The notes under the pieces were generated by a model that saw only the letters and a program-made list of their open reading frames with translations, was not told where the DNA came from and did no database searches. DNA of 64,000 nt from Pseudomonas sp. MF4836. Lineage in GTDB: Bacteria; Pseudomonadota; Gammaproteobacteria; Pseudomonadales; Pseudomonadaceae. A program made the position numbers and the translations under genes. This document shows positions 1 to 9,740 of the stretch, in pieces. Numbering within the stretch: the first letter of the stretch is position 1; every line of letters begins with the position of its first letter. Location of the stretch: the NCBI RefSeq assembly GCF_002018875.1, contig NZ_MVOL01000003.1, forward strand, positions 310,001-374,000, read 5' to 3'.

Positions 1-411
1 GCGGGCCTTCTGCTCGGGGTTGAGTTTGTTGCGGTTCACCAGGCCCCGGGTCGGCTGGTAGACCACCACCAACTCCACGCCCTTGCTCTGGAAGGCATCG
101 TGCAGTTGCTTCATGCGCCGGAAGCCTTCCGGGGTGGTGTTGAATTCGGTGCGCAGGTCTTCCTGGGTGCGGAACAGCCAGTCGCCCTGGGCTTGTACCA
201 GGGTGGTGAAGTTCTGCTGGTAGCGGGTGACGTAATTCTTCGCGTCGTGGGCGGCCGGGCACAGGTTGCAGCACGGCTCGGCGCTGAATGTTGGCGCCTT
301 GGCCTCGGCAGCCGCGTCATCGGCGCGGGCGCCGGCGCTGGCAGCGAGGATGCCGGCGGTCAACGCCGACAGGCTCAGGATCTTGATCAGGTGTGGGTGC
401 ATAAAAGTCAT
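1..411 (-). CDS. algX: AlgX, alginate O-acetylation/secretion protein (N-terminal part, cut by window edge)
   Basis: Translation from the ATG at 411 gives a signal peptide (MTFMHPHLIKILSLSAL..., Ala-rich end near residue 33). A mature start resembling AlgX follows: a Cys-rich CCNLCPAAHD segment, then GDWLFRTQEDLRTEF and the start of the SGNH-like fold (VELVVVYQPTRGLVN). AlgX is a periplasmic acetyltransferase of the alginate machine. Only about 137 codons are visible. A second ATG at 402 would shorten the n-region. The gene starts 2 bases after the algG stop, so it is co-transcribed and probably translationally coupled. The identity is supported by position, since algX follows algG in Pseudomonas alginate operons. 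Confidence 0.93.
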   Translation of the reverse strand, partial: MTFMHPHLIKILSLSALTAGILAASAGARADDAAAEAKAPTFSAEPCCNLCPAAHDAKNYVTRYQQNFTTLVQAQGDWLFRTQEDLRTEFNTTPEGFRRMKQLHDAFQSKGVELVVVYQPTRGLVNRNKLNPEQKAR

Positions 412-413
412 CC

Positions 414-2003
414 TCAATCGCGCAATTCGGTCTGGCGTTCGACGGGGTCGATCAGCACCGCTTTTTGTTGGCGCACCAGCAGGTCGAGAATCTCGTCCTG
501 GCGCTCGCCGAGAATCCCCGAGAAGCTGATGCCGCTGCTTTTGGTCGGTGCGAGCATCGATACGCGGTACAGCTCCACGCTCAGCGGCGAGTCGATGGAC
601 ATCGGGCCGCTGCCGTTGGCCGCCAGTTCGCCGCCGACCACGATCAGCGAAACCTGGGCATCGAACGGATCGAGCTTGATATCGCGGTCGGTGTCGGAGA
701 GGTCCTTGATGTGGCCATAGACCCCGGTCAGGCCGTTGGCCATGGAGATGTTTTCGTAGAGGCGGATATTCACGCTGTTACGAATGCGGATGCCGTGGCG
801 TTTGTTGCTCAGCACCTTGTTGCCCCACAACAGGTTGTCGGCACTCTCGTAGAGGGTGATGCCGTCGGTGTGGTTGCGGTAGATCTCGTTGTAGGCGATC
901 ACGTTGTTGATGCTGTTGCGGTCGATCACCAGGCCCGAGAGTTTGTTGTCGAAGCTGCGGTTGTTGAAGATGAAGCTGTCGTTGACCTCGCGGGAAATGA
1001 TGATCCCGTGCTTCTTCTTGGTCCCGTGCACGGTGTTGTCCGCGATGATCAGGCCGTGGGAACGGTCATGGGGGTCGATGCCGTAGACGATGTTGTCTTT
1101 GTAGGTGTTGCCCTTGACCACGAAGTCGCGGGTTTCGTAGCAGTAGAAGCCGTACCACATGTCCGAAAACTCCGAGCCGACGATCCAGCCGGTGGGTTCA
1201 GGGCGCTTGAGGACCTTGGCCATGTTCGGCGTGTATTGGGAAATACTCACGCCGTAGGACTTGCTGTTGGCGTAGCCGAAGCTGGCCATCTGGCTGTTGA
1301 CGATGTAGGTCTCGGTGCCGCCCCAGGCCAGCAGGAACGGCCGGAATTCCTTGGGCGAGCGGAAAGTCGCCGGGCCGTTGTCCTTCTCGCGCCAGCCGGT
1401 GACCTTGGTGTCACGCACAAACAGCTGGCCATCGTTGACCAGGAACGAACCGCCTTCCTGGGACAGGCGCAGCTCCTTGGTCTGCTGGTCGATGTCGAGG
1501 ATGCCGTGGCGTCCGACCACGATCGGGATCCTGGCCAGGTAGACCCCGGGCGCGGTTTCGCTGATGTACTGCTTGGGCAGTTTTTTCACCAGGTCCTTGA
1601 GGTTGATGTAGCCGTCGTCGACGAAAATCGCCTGGGGGATCCCGTGCTGGCGCACCACCCACTCGGCCATTTTGTTATCGCCGCCGATAAAGTCCTTCAG
1701 GGCGTCTTCCTGCATCATGCGGCGCACGCTGATCTTGCCCGGCTTGCTGCGCACGATCTTGGCCGCGGCGGCCTCGGCGGTGTAGCCGGAGAGGTCGGGC
1801 AGGGTCGGTTTGGCCAGTTCCAGCGGCTCGGTCGGCGCGCTGCTGACGGTGTAGGTCTTGGCCTGTTGCAGTTCCTTGGCCACGACTGGCGCCTTGGCCG
1901 GCTCGGCCGTCGCGAAGGCGGCCGAGCTGGCCAGCAGCATCGCGCCGGCCAGCAGGCTGAGGCAGCCTTTCGCGGCATGGCTGTTCATGGGGTAGCAATT
2001 CAT
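414..2003 (-). CDS. algG: AlgG, poly(beta-D-mannuronate) C5-epimerase
   Basis: This 529-residue protein has an N-terminal signal peptide (residues about 1-31, ending ASSAAFA) and a right-handed parallel beta-helix domain. It carries the DPHDRS epimerase motif at about 310-315, with the catalytic His near 312. AlgG converts mannuronate to guluronate in the nascent polymer in the periplasm and is part of the export complex. The frame stays open upstream to 2561, but that part overlaps algE. The ATG at 2003 is preceded by AAGGGAG at good spacing and starts a signal peptide, so it was chosen. Length fits the family. algX follows after 2 bases and algE lies 26 bases upstream. Confidence 0.95.
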   Translation of the reverse strand: MNCYPMNSHAAKGCLSLLAGAMLLASSAAFATAEPAKAPVVAKELQQAKTYTVSSAPTEPLELAKPTLPDLSGYTAEAAAAKIVRSKPGKISVRRMMQEDALKDFIGGDNKMAEWVVRQHGIPQAIFVDDGYINLKDLVKKLPKQYISETAPGVYLARIPIVVGRHGILDIDQQTKELRLSQEGGSFLVNDGQLFVRDTKVTGWREKDNGPATFRSPKEFRPFLLAWGGTETYIVNSQMASFGYANSKSYGVSISQYTPNMAKVLKRPEPTGWIVGSEFSDMWYGFYCYETRDFVVKGNTYKDNIVYGIDPHDRSHGLIIADNTVHGTKKKHGIIISREVNDSFIFNNRSFDNKLSGLVIDRNSINNVIAYNEIYRNHTDGITLYESADNLLWGNKVLSNKRHGIRIRNSVNIRLYENISMANGLTGVYGHIKDLSDTDRDIKLDPFDAQVSLIVVGGELAANGSGPMSIDSPLSVELYRVSMLAPTKSSGISFSGILGERQDEILDLLVRQQKAVLIDPVERQTELRD

Positions 2004-2029
2004 CGTGGGCACTCCCTTCGCGGTTCGCA

Positions 2030-3547
2030 TCAGAAGCGCCAGATCACGTCGATAAACGCGCGGTGCATGTACGAGTCGACGTCTTTGCCGTAGGCATCGC
2101 CGGGCTTGAACACGCCGCCGCGAAAGCGCACCAGCGCCGAAGGTTCGTCGATGGATTGGCTCAGCGCGGCGGGCAACAAGCCTTGCTTGAAGTACTTGGT
2201 GACCACCAGGTCCATCTCCTGGCCCAGGTCTTTCTTGCCGTCTTCGGGCAGCGAGGTGCTGGAGATCAGCGCGCCCGAGCCGTCGTAGGTGTTGTCGAAC
2301 GCGCTGATACCGTTGCTGCCCACCGGCTTGTTGCCGTCCACGCGCCAGAACTTGTGGTAGATCAGGCTGGCGTCGTATTCGTCGTTGAGCATCCACGAGC
2401 CGAACAGGGTGGCGGTCTGCATGTTGTTCATTTCGCCGCGGAAGGCTTCGCCGAAACGGTGCACCCGCGAGCGGGTCCCGGTGTAGTTGGAGCGGTTGCT
2501 TTCCAGGCCGTTCTGCTCGTAGTCGCCGCTGGCGCGGGCATAGGCCGCGCCGACTTGCCAATGAGGGTCCAGGCGCAGGCGCACACCCAGGTCGGTGGCC
2601 CAGCCGCTGATATCGTCGCTGCGCTTGGCCTCGGCCGGGCGGCTGCCGTCGGTCGTCAGGGCGTTGACCGTGTCGCGGTCGCCGCGCATGCCGGTCAGGC
2701 TGGCCCAGTAGTTGACGGTGTTGGTGTTGCGCCAGTTATAGGCGTCGCTGTCGGCGGTGAGGCCGAGCCAGCTGATGTCACCGTTTTCTTTCTTGTCCAG
2801 GGAGTCGGCTGCTTCACCCGGGGTCGGGTAGTCGAGCTTGCCGTCGTCATGGGTGTGATGGCCGCGAATGCCCACCCAGTTGCCCGGGGTCCACTGATAG
2901 GCGGCATCGCCGTAGACGTGCAGGCGATCCTTGTCCTTGGGCGCCAGCTCCTTGAGGTCGGTGCGGTACTCGCTGAAGCGTTCGGCGGCGCCGACGTTGG
3001 CCCGCAGCAAGGTGGTGTCGAAGGTCCAGTTCAAGGCTTCGATATTGGTGTCGCGCCATTGCCCGTCGTCGTTGCGCAGGCGCTGGCGGCCGAGTTTCAA
3101 CTGCTCGCCGGGGTAGGGCGTGAAGCCGCTGTAGCCGACCCAGAACTCGCGCATCGCCAGGTAGTTCTTCTTGGTCTTGCGATCACCGTTGTCGGTGGCC
3201 TGGGTGCCGTCGCTGTCGGCCTGCTGCAAGGTGTCGGTCTCGATGATGTCGGTGGACGTCACGGCCTGGCCCATGGCGTAGGCGCTCCACGCGCCACGTT
3301 CGCCGTAGACCCAGGGCCGCAGGTCCAGGCCCAGGCCGTTGACGTCGCCGCCGCTGGCGGTGCCGAGGTCGCGGTCGTCTTCGGACTGGCCGGTGATTTT
3401 CACTTCCAGGCCGAAATTCTTGGTGTCGGTCATGGCCGCCAGGGACGGCGTCGACCAGACCAGCACGCAACCCAGGGCGATGCCCAGTTGCGAGAGACGA
3501 AAGCGCATGCCTGTCGCCGCGGTGTGGAATGGGGAATTGCGGGTCAT
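2030..3547 (-). CDS. algE: AlgE, outer-membrane alginate export porin
   Basis: This 505-residue protein has a signal peptide ending near residue 38 (WSTPSLAA). It is followed by alternating beta-strand sequence rich in aromatic residues and ends in the outer-membrane signature VIWRF. AlgE is an 18-stranded beta-barrel that passes polymannuronate/alginate across the outer membrane. The start overlaps the end of algK by 4 bases (ATGA). An internal Met at residue 14 gives a more typical signal peptide and could be the true start. Gene order algK-algE-algG supports the call. Confidence 0.94.
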   Translation of the reverse strand: MTRNSPFHTAATGMRFRLSQLGIALGCVLVWSTPSLAAMTDTKNFGLEVKITGQSEDDRDLGTASGGDVNGLGLDLRPWVYGERGAWSAYAMGQAVTSTDIIETDTLQQADSDGTQATDNGDRKTKKNYLAMREFWVGYSGFTPYPGEQLKLGRQRLRNDDGQWRDTNIEALNWTFDTTLLRANVGAAERFSEYRTDLKELAPKDKDRLHVYGDAAYQWTPGNWVGIRGHHTHDDGKLDYPTPGEAADSLDKKENGDISWLGLTADSDAYNWRNTNTVNYWASLTGMRGDRDTVNALTTDGSRPAEAKRSDDISGWATDLGVRLRLDPHWQVGAAYARASGDYEQNGLESNRSNYTGTRSRVHRFGEAFRGEMNNMQTATLFGSWMLNDEYDASLIYHKFWRVDGNKPVGSNGISAFDNTYDGSGALISSTSLPEDGKKDLGQEMDLVVTKYFKQGLLPAALSQSIDEPSALVRFRGGVFKPGDAYGKDVDSYMHRAFIDVIWRF

Positions 3548-5055
3548 AGGGTTTCCTCGCCGTCTTCTTCTTGCAGGGCGTGCAATTGCAGCGTGTTCTG
3601 GCTCAGGGTGCCGCGCAGGGCTTGTTCCTGTTGCAGCAGGCGCTGGGCTTGGGCGCGCTGGGCAGGCGGCAGTTGGGTGTCGAGCTGTTGCGCAAGCTCA
3701 TTGGCTTGCGGGGTGTCCTGGGCTTTGGCCAGTTGGCTGAAAACGTAGGCGTTGACCGGGTCGGGCTGGGTGCCCTTGCCCTGGGAAAACAGCTGGGCAA
3801 TGGCGAAGTCGGCGCTGTTCTGGCCGTTGCGGGCGGCCGTCAGCAGGTGGTCCAGGGCCTTTTGCGGATAGACCTGGCCCAGGTAGCCACGACGGTAGAT
3901 CTGGCCCAGGTAGTAATCGGCGGCCACTTCCTTGCCCACGGCTTTCTGGAAGTGTTCCTCGGCGACCTTGGCGTCGGCCGGGACCCACTTGCCTTCGTAG
4001 TACAGCTTGCCCAGTAGCAGCTCGGCGCGTGGCTGGTCGGCGGCACGGCCGTTGTCCAGGTATTGCATCATCTTGTCGACGTCGCCCAGTTCCGGGAAGT
4101 CGTAGAGCAATTGCGCCAGGCTGACCCAGGACGCCGGGTAGCCCGGGGCGACCTGTTCCAGCAGGGCCTGCGCGGTTTTTTCGTCGGGCTTGCCCAGCGT
4201 CGCATCGCCCAGTACCCGGGCCACGCTGTCGACGCGCTGGGCGCTGACGGTGCCGCGGCTGTAGCCGGCTTGCAGTTGCTTGAGCAGCTCGGCCTGTTGC
4301 TCGGGCTGGCCGCGTTTCTGGTACACGGTGGCCAACTCGACGTAGCAGATATCGGTGCTGTTGAGCGCGGCCTTGCAGATGCGCTCGACTTCATCCAGGT
4401 GCTGGTCATAGGTGCCCTGGGTGCGATACAGCAGCACCTGGGCCAGGCCGGCTTCAGGGTAGCCGGCGGCCTGCCATTGGCTGATCTGTTGCTGGGCGTT
4501 GATGTTGGGGAAGCTGTGGGGGTATTGCAGGTACAGCATCGCCAGGGGAATCAGGGTATTGCCTTCGCCATTGGCAAAGGCTTTTTTCAGCAGGCCTTCG
4601 GCCTCGTGCTGCTCGGCTTCGGTCGAACCCGGCTTGGCCACCAGCAGCCGGCCAAGGCGGGCCTGGGCCCGTGGCGAGGTGTCGGCGGCGGCGCGGTAAG
4701 TGGCTTCGGCCTGCTTGATCTGCGCCGGGTCGCGGCTTTCGACCTGGATATCGGCCAGGCCAACCTGGGCCTCGCTGTAGCCCAGGTCCGCCAGCTGGCG
4801 GTAGTTCTGTTCGGCCAGGGCGGTGTCGCCACGCTTCAGGGCTTCGTTGGCCAGGCGCTGGTCGGGCAGGCCGGCGCAACCGGCCAGGGCCAGGGCGGCA
4901 ACCAGGGGCAGCACCGATACCTGCAGCCGCCGCAGGCTGCGACGATCGAAAGCAAGGCGCTGGCCAGGGCAGGCCGCGCGTTGTGTCTGGAGTCCGCTGT
5001 GTGGCCGGTCGCAGCCTGGGGCCGCGGCGACTGAGGTATGGGTAGGCACTGTCAT
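3544..5055 (-). CDS. algK: AlgK, outer-membrane lipoprotein, TPR/Sel1-like alginate secretion scaffold
   Basis: The protein is built of Sel1/TPR-like helical repeats from about residue 65 on ([15 protein letters not shown], then motifs such as [15 protein letters not shown]). A lipobox LALAGC places the lipidated Cys near residue 60. AlgK is the lipoprotein that helps place AlgE and links it to AlgX and Alg44. From this ATG the region before the lipobox is about 45 residues, unusually long, so the real start may be downstream. The mature part, about 444 residues, fits AlgK. It starts 2 bases after alg44 and overlaps algE by 4 bases. Confidence 0.93.
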   Translation of the reverse strand: MTVPTHTSVAAAPGCDRPHSGLQTQRAACPGQRLAFDRRSLRRLQVSVLPLVAALALAGCAGLPDQRLANEALKRGDTALAEQNYRQLADLGYSEAQVGLADIQVESRDPAQIKQAEATYRAAADTSPRAQARLGRLLVAKPGSTEAEQHEAEGLLKKAFANGEGNTLIPLAMLYLQYPHSFPNINAQQQISQWQAAGYPEAGLAQVLLYRTQGTYDQHLDEVERICKAALNSTDICYVELATVYQKRGQPEQQAELLKQLQAGYSRGTVSAQRVDSVARVLGDATLGKPDEKTAQALLEQVAPGYPASWVSLAQLLYDFPELGDVDKMMQYLDNGRAADQPRAELLLGKLYYEGKWVPADAKVAEEHFQKAVGKEVAADYYLGQIYRRGYLGQVYPQKALDHLLTAARNGQNSADFAIAQLFSQGKGTQPDPVNAYVFSQLAKAQDTPQANELAQQLDTQLPPAQRAQAQRLLQQEQALRGTLSQNTLQLHALQEEDGEETL

Positions 5056-5057
5056 GG

Positions 5058-6227
5058 TTACAGACCCGCAGCCATGGCTTTATCGATCAGCCAGTTCATG
5101 GAAGGACCGCGATCGCTGCTGACTTCCACCGGACGCCCGGCGAAGGTGCTGCTCAGCGGGGCATCGGGTTTGATCTGGACCCGGATATCGGACGACAGGT
5201 CGGCGCTGTTGAGGCTGGTGCTGCTGACGATCTTGCCGGTGCGGGTGCTGTCTTCGCCGGCGATCTGGAAGCTCACCGGGGTGCCCGGGCGGACGTCGGC
5301 GAACTGGCGATAGGAGAAGCGTGCCTCGACATTGGCCTGGCTGTTGCGCGGCACCAATTGGAAGATCACGTCGCCTTTGCTGGCGTACTGGCCGTCGGCG
5401 ACCATCTGCTGGGCCACGGTGCAGTCGCAGGGCGACGTCAGGGTGCCGGTCATCTGCTTGCCGAATAGCTCTTCGACCTTGGCCGGTTGCAGCTGATCTT
5501 CGTCCAGGTGGCCCTTGAGCACGTCGAGCATGCTGGTGCTGAAGGTGGCCAGCGGTGCGCCTTTGGCAGCGACGCCGTCGGCCTGCACCAGGCTTTGCAC
5601 GGTACCGTCGCGAGGCATGGTCACGTTCATCCCCGGAACGTTGACCAGGCCGGCCTGGGCGTGGCTGACGAAGTACATGCCGTACACCGACTTGAGGATG
5701 AAGCCGAAGGCGGCCAGGCCGACGATGAAGATCCCGGCGCTGAAGGTCACGGCACGCAGGCGGCCGAAGGCGGTCATGCCGTGGCCGCCGTCCTTGACCT
5801 TGCGCGCCTTGGTGAAGTTGTCGCGTTGCAGGGTGGCGAGCACGTCGCCCATGGTCACGATATCGCCGGACAGGTGGGAGGTGATCAGGTGACGCAGGGT
5901 CGAAATGTCTTGCTGCTCCAGGTTCTGGAACTGGCAGCCGACGCGGCCGGTCTGGCGGTCGTGGGAGCGGATCTGCAACTCGACGTCCATGGCCAGGCCG
6001 AGGTTGTCGATGACGAATTGCAGACGGCCTTTATGCACCTCGCCGACGGTGAGCACCTGCTGCCCGGCGTTGAAGCTCAGGCCGCCCGCGGACAGGTCGT
6101 GGACCCGTACTTCCAGGGGCGTACGGTCGGTCCCGAAAAAGCGCAGCTTGGCCGGGATCTTGACCCGGGCATGTTGGCGTTGGGCTTCGGATTCATGCAC
6201 TACGTTGACGTTCACGGCGGTGTTCAT
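5058..6227 (-). CDS. alg44: Alg44, c-di-GMP-binding (PilZ) alginate co-polymerase
   Basis: At 389 residues it is the same length as the known Alg44. The N-terminal PilZ domain shows the c-di-GMP contacts RQHAR (residues 17-21) and DLSAGG (44-49). A single membrane segment lies near residues 160-185 (VTFSAGIFIVGLAAFGFIL), followed by a periplasmic HlyD/membrane-fusion-like domain. Alg44 binds c-di-GMP in the cytoplasm and switches on the Alg8 polymerase. All the expected PilZ residues are present. It lies between alg8 and algK in the usual order. Confidence 0.96.
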   Translation of the reverse strand: MNTAVNVNVVHESEAQRQHARVKIPAKLRFFGTDRTPLEVRVHDLSAGGLSFNAGQQVLTVGEVHKGRLQFVIDNLGLAMDVELQIRSHDRQTGRVGCQFQNLEQQDISTLRHLITSHLSGDIVTMGDVLATLQRDNFTKARKVKDGGHGMTAFGRLRAVTFSAGIFIVGLAAFGFILKSVYGMYFVSHAQAGLVNVPGMNVTMPRDGTVQSLVQADGVAAKGAPLATFSTSMLDVLKGHLDEDQLQPAKVEELFGKQMTGTLTSPCDCTVAQQMVADGQYASKGDVIFQLVPRNSQANVEARFSYRQFADVRPGTPVSFQIAGEDSTRTGKIVSSTSLNSADLSSDIRVQIKPDAPLSSTFAGRPVEVSSDRGPSMNWLIDKAMAAGL

Positions 6228-6262
6228 AAGGGCTATTTCCTAGTTAATTCAGGCAAGGCAGG

Positions 6263-7744
6263 TCAGACCATCAGCAGCAACACGGCGACGAACACGCTGC
6301 CGGCAGAGAAGGTCATGGTCCGAGACGACCAGGTGTTGAACCAACGTTGAAAGCTGGCGAGATCACGGGTCAGTTTGGTGTCCTGGCGGGTCCAGGACTG
6401 TTGGTCGAGGCGGAAGAACACGTAGATCTTCACCAGCGCACCGACGATCTGGTTGTAATAGAGAATCAACGGGTAAGCGGGGCCGATCCGGTGCCTGGAG
6501 CAGGACAGCAGCAGGGTCAGAATCAGGCGGGTGATGCCGATCCACAGCAGGTACGCGAGGATGAAGGCAAAGCCGTATTTGAAGCTGGCGATGATCGCCA
6601 CGGTCAGGCCGAGCAGGGAGGTCCACATCGACACGCGCTGGTCGAACAGCACCACGCTGGTGAACAGCCCCAGGCGTTTCATCCCCAGGCCCAGGGCCCG
6701 GGAGTTCTGCCGCAGGTTATTGCCGTACCAGCGGAACATCAGTTTGCGGCTGGCCTTGATAAAGCTCTTTTCCGGCGGGTGCTCGACGGTGTTGATCGCG
6801 GCATCCGGCACGTAGAAGGTGTCGTAGCCCAGGCGCATCAGGCTGAACCAGCTGGACTTGTCGTCGCCGGTGAGGAACTTGAAGCGGCCCAGGCGCCAGT
6901 GTTGCAGCGAGTCGCTTTCGACGTCGGCGATGAAGTCCGGGTCGGTGACCACCGTGGCGCGGAATACCGACATGCGCCCGGTCATGGTCAGCACGCGCTT
7001 GGACAGGGCCATGGAGCACATGTTGATGTGACGCTGGGCGAAGCGCAGCTTGTGCCACTCGCTCATGATGTAGCCGCCACGTACTTCGCAGAACTCGTTG
7101 GTGGTCAGGCCGCCGACATTGCCGAACAGCTGGAACCAGGGCACGGTCTTGCGTACCACGCCTTCGGCCAGCACGGTGTCGCCATCGATCACGGCCACCA
7201 CGGCGCGGTCGTCCGGCAGGTGGCGGGAGATGGCGCGGAAGCCGAACGCCAGGCCGTCACGCTTGCCGGTGCCGGCGATGCGTACGAAGTCGAGCTTGAC
7301 GCGCTCCGGCGGGTTCATCTTGGCCCACAGGCTTTTCACCAGCAGCTCGTCGGACATTTCCACGAGGGAGCAGACCACGGTGGTGGGGAAGCCGCATTCG
7401 ATGGCTTCACGGATCACCGAGCTGTAGACCTGGGCGGTGGTCAGGGCATCGATGCGAAAGCTGGTGACCATCAAAAACACATGGGATGGATCGGCGGCCT
7501 TGCCCAGCTTGCGCACTTTGCGCCGCAAGTGCGGGTAGACCACGTACAGGAACAGCATGCCGCGCAGAAAGTGCGTGGCCCCCATCGAATAGCGCCAGAT
7601 GCCTACGGCGCCAATCAGGAAGATGAAATCCTTCGACTCGGCGTCAAAGGTCGAGGCGGGCAACGCCAGGGCGAGACCCATCAACAAACTGAGGTAGAAC
7701 AGCCAACCGGCGGCTTGTAACAGGCTGTGCTTGAGCCATTGCAT
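6263..7744 (-). CDS. alg8: Alg8, alginate (polymannuronate) synthase glycosyltransferase
   Basis: This inner-membrane family 2 glycosyltransferase has 493 residues from the ATG at 7744. Two N-terminal membrane segments come first (about 10-30 and 40-72), then a cytosolic GT domain with the DGD metal/UDP-type motif (about 187-189) and a FRWYGNN segment like the QxxRW motif. C-terminal membrane helices follow. It polymerises GDP-mannuronate and needs Alg44. The frame extends to 7867, into algD, but AGGA lies about 8 bases before the chosen ATG and the resulting length matches the family. A second ATG sits three codons upstream at 7753. Confidence 0.95.
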   Translation of the reverse strand: MQWLKHSLLQAAGWLFYLSLLMGLALALPASTFDAESKDFIFLIGAVGIWRYSMGATHFLRGMLFLYVVYPHLRRKVRKLGKAADPSHVFLMVTSFRIDALTTAQVYSSVIREAIECGFPTTVVCSLVEMSDELLVKSLWAKMNPPERVKLDFVRIAGTGKRDGLAFGFRAISRHLPDDRAVVAVIDGDTVLAEGVVRKTVPWFQLFGNVGGLTTNEFCEVRGGYIMSEWHKLRFAQRHINMCSMALSKRVLTMTGRMSVFRATVVTDPDFIADVESDSLQHWRLGRFKFLTGDDKSSWFSLMRLGYDTFYVPDAAINTVEHPPEKSFIKASRKLMFRWYGNNLRQNSRALGLGMKRLGLFTSVVLFDQRVSMWTSLLGLTVAIIASFKYGFAFILAYLLWIGITRLILTLLLSCSRHRIGPAYPLILYYNQIVGALVKIYVFFRLDQQSWTRQDTKLTRDLASFQRWFNTWSSRTMTFSAGSVFVAVLLLMV

Positions 7745-7766
7745 AATCAGCATCCTAAAATCAGTT

Positions 7767-7831
7767 GCAAGCTCCAAGCCGCAAGCTCCAAGCGCGGAGC
7801 CCTTGCTTACGGCTTGTAGCTTGAAGCTTGC
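7767..7831 (-). repeat. Imperfect inverted repeat in the algD-alg8 spacer
   Basis: The arms are 7767-7792 and 7806-7831. Both are built from the word GCAAGCTnCAAGC and its complement, with a short GC-rich loop. The repeat lies just 8 bases past the algD stop and fills the only sizeable spacer inside the visible operon. In the mRNA it would fold into a long hairpin without a U-run, so it looks more like a processing or stabilising element than a terminator. It resembles short dispersed palindromes of fluorescent pseudomonads, but I could not compare it with the rest of the genome. Confidence 0.6.
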
Positions 7832-7838
7832 CGCTGCT

Positions 7839-9083
7839 TTACCAGCAAATGCCTTCGGTACGGCCACTGACGCTGGTGGCCTTGGACATGAAGCCGACCA
7901 GGTCGATCACCTGTTTGCCGTGGGGGGCGGTTTCGGCCAGGGCGCGGAACTTCTCGTCGCGGTTACCGAGGATGATCACGTCGGAGTTGTCGATCACCGA
8001 GTCGAAGTCCGAGTTGAGCAGGGACGAGACGTGGGGGATCTTCGATTCGATGTAGTCCTTGTTCGCCCCGTGGACCCGGGCGTACTCGACGTTGCTGTCG
8101 TAGATGCTCAGGTCGTAGCCCTTGCCGATCAGCATTTCCGCCAGCTCCACCAGCGGGCTTTCTCGCAGATCGTCGGTGCCGGACTTGAAGCTCAGGCCCA
8201 GCAGCGCGACTTTGCGCTTGTCGTGGCTTTCGACGATGTCGAAGGCGTTCTGCACCTGGGATTCGTTGCTGCGCATCAGCGAGTTGAGCAGCGGCGCTTC
8301 CACGTCCAGAGAGCCGTACTGGGACAGGTTGAGGGTCTTGTCCTGGCAGACCACGTCCATCACTTCACGGCCGTCGACGCCGACCGCCTTGGCGATGTTG
8401 CCAATCTCGTTGGCGAAGGTGACCTTGGTCGCGTGCCAGACATTGCAGGTGTACTTGATCATCTCGGCCACCGCGATGTCCTTGCGGATGATCGGCGCGT
8501 CGAGCTCTTCGTACAGCGATTGCAGGACGTCACCGGAAGCGGTGTCGAACTCGCCGATGACAGTCATCGGTGGCAGGTCGTAATCCTTGATCGCGGTGCT
8601 TTCACGCAGGAACTCGGGGTTGACCGCAACGCCGAAGTCGACGCCGGCTTTCTTGCCCGAGCAGTCTTCGAGGATCGGGATCACCACATTGGCGACGGTG
8701 CCCGGCAATACGGTGCTGCGAACCACGATGGTGTGGCGGGTGGTCTTGTCACGCAGGACAAAACCGATCTCGCGGCACACGGCTTCGATGTAGTTCAGCT
8801 CCAGGTCGCCGTTCTTCTTGCTCGGCGTGCCGACGCAGATCATCGACAGGTCGGTATCGCGAATCGCTTCGGCGAAGTTGGTGGTGCCACGCAGGCGACC
8901 GGTCTCGATGCCCTTGGCCAGAAGTTCGCCCAGGCCCGGTTCAACGATCGGCGATTTACCGGCGTTGATCATGTCGATCTTGTCTTTGGCAACATCGACG
9001 CCAATCACGTCATGGCCCCGTGCAGACAGGCAACCGGCACACACTGCACCGACGTAACCCAAACCAAATATGCTGATGCGCAT
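7839..9083 (-). CDS. algD: AlgD, GDP-mannose 6-dehydrogenase with a 24-residue in-frame deletion removing the catalytic Cys
   Basis: The N-terminal NAD-binding domain is intact ([18 protein letters not shown]). So are the NPEFLREST (Glu157), the IKYTCN (Lys210) segment and the C-terminal domain ending EGICW. Between Tyr256 and Gly257 (junction near 8315/8316) the protein jumps from [11 protein letters not shown] to [10 protein letters not shown]. In known AlgD the missing stretch begins YMRPGFAFGGSC and includes Cys268, which forms the covalent thiohemiacetal needed for the four-electron oxidation. The protein is 414 residues instead of about 438; the difference is exactly 24 codons (72 bp), so the frame stays open. 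AlgD makes GDP-mannuronate, the only committed alginate precursor. I infer this copy is catalytically dead. The frame runs 8 codons further up, but the family start is MRISIFG. Confidence 0.95.
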   Translation of the reverse strand: MRISIFGLGYVGAVCAGCLSARGHDVIGVDVAKDKIDMINAGKSPIVEPGLGELLAKGIETGRLRGTTNFAEAIRDTDLSMICVGTPSKKNGDLELNYIEAVCREIGFVLRDKTTRHTIVVRSTVLPGTVANVVIPILEDCSGKKAGVDFGVAVNPEFLRESTAIKDYDLPPMTVIGEFDTASGDVLQSLYEELDAPIIRKDIAVAEMIKYTCNVWHATKVTFANEIGNIAKAVGVDGREVMDVVCQDKTLNLSQYGSLDVEAPLLNSLMRSNESQVQNAFDIVESHDKRKVALLGLSFKSGTDDLRESPLVELAEMLIGKGYDLSIYDSNVEYARVHGANKDYIESKIPHVSSLLNSDFDSVIDNSDVIILGNRDEKFRALAETAPHGKQVIDLVGFMSKATSVSGRTEGICW

Positions 9084-9443
9084 CGCATTTACCTCTGTGT
9101 TATTCATGCCATTAAATGGCTGGAGTTAATGTTTGCCAGCTGTAGTTACGCACTCGGAAGTGCAGCGAACAGGCGCTGTAATGCCGTGGCGGGCAGACTA
9201 ATTTCCGAGTGACTAAATAAATGCACTCAAGTTGTGCGCAACTTGGCCTTGTTGTAAGGGCTTGCCCTTGAATGTAGCCGGCCGTCCGTGGGAGGGCCTT
9301 TCCGAGCTTCGCTGCAGACCCTGTGGCAATGGCTGGAAGCCATGACGGGCGTGCGTTGGCGGCGCTTTCGGAAGCGCTGAATAGGGGCTATGCCTTGGCC
9401 TTGTAGGGGATAGTAATGATGCGTTATCTCCTGTCCTTAAAGG

Positions 9444-9487
9444 GTTAGTTCAAGTTTTAGACTGTACGGTCAAACTTTGAAGCTAAC
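9444..9487 (-). other. Long hairpin in the inferred algD leader
   Basis: Arms GTTAGTTCAAGTTT (9444-9457) and AAACTTTGAAGCTAAC (9472-9487) are complementary except for two single-base bulges. The 14-base loop is itself partly self-complementary. It falls about 60-100 nt downstream of the proposed AlgU start site, so it would be part of the transcript. Confidence 0.5.
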
Positions 9488-9554
9488 TTGCCTGGTGTTA
9501 GTTGCCTGCGTGTAAGTCATCTCTTACAGCGACGATGAGAATCGTTACCGGTGG

Positions 9555-9581
9555 TATGAGCGGTGGTTAAGGACATAGTTC
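9555..9581 (-). promoter_or_regulatory. Candidate AlgU (sigma-22) promoter of the alginate operon
   Basis: On the minus strand GAACTA (9581-9576) is followed after 16 bases by TCATA (9559-9555). This fits the AlgU/RpoE-type consensus GAACTT-N16/17-TCtgA with one and two mismatches. It is the best match I found upstream of algD. The start site would be near 9548. Confidence 0.55.
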
Positions 9582-9629
9582 CGACCCACTCATCCTGTTT
9601 TCTGAAATTTCTTGAAATACGGACAAAGA

Positions 9630-9740
9630 TGGCACTGCTCTCATATTGATGGCACGTGCGGTTTGAACCTTTAGTTATGGGGAGTTGCAAGGCGGGGATA
9701 CTTTTGTGCCACTACCGTTAAAAAAAACAAGTGCCACTAC
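9630..9740. promoter_or_regulatory. Cluster of four TGGCAC half-sites upstream of the algD promoter
   Basis: TGGCAC occurs on the plus strand at 9630-9635 and 9650-9655 and on the minus strand at 9706-9711 and 9731-9736. The last two sit inside a perfect 10-base direct repeat, GTGCCACTAC, 25 bases apart. The spacing is near two helical turns. The position, 50-160 bases above the AlgU-like promoter, suggests a regulator array. AmrZ, which recognises TGGC-type sites at algD, is one candidate, but this is inference. Confidence 0.4.

Noticed and set aside
2004..2561. N-terminal extension of algG over algE
   Set aside because: The added 186 codons are Arg-rich shadow sequence of algE and would bury the signal peptide.
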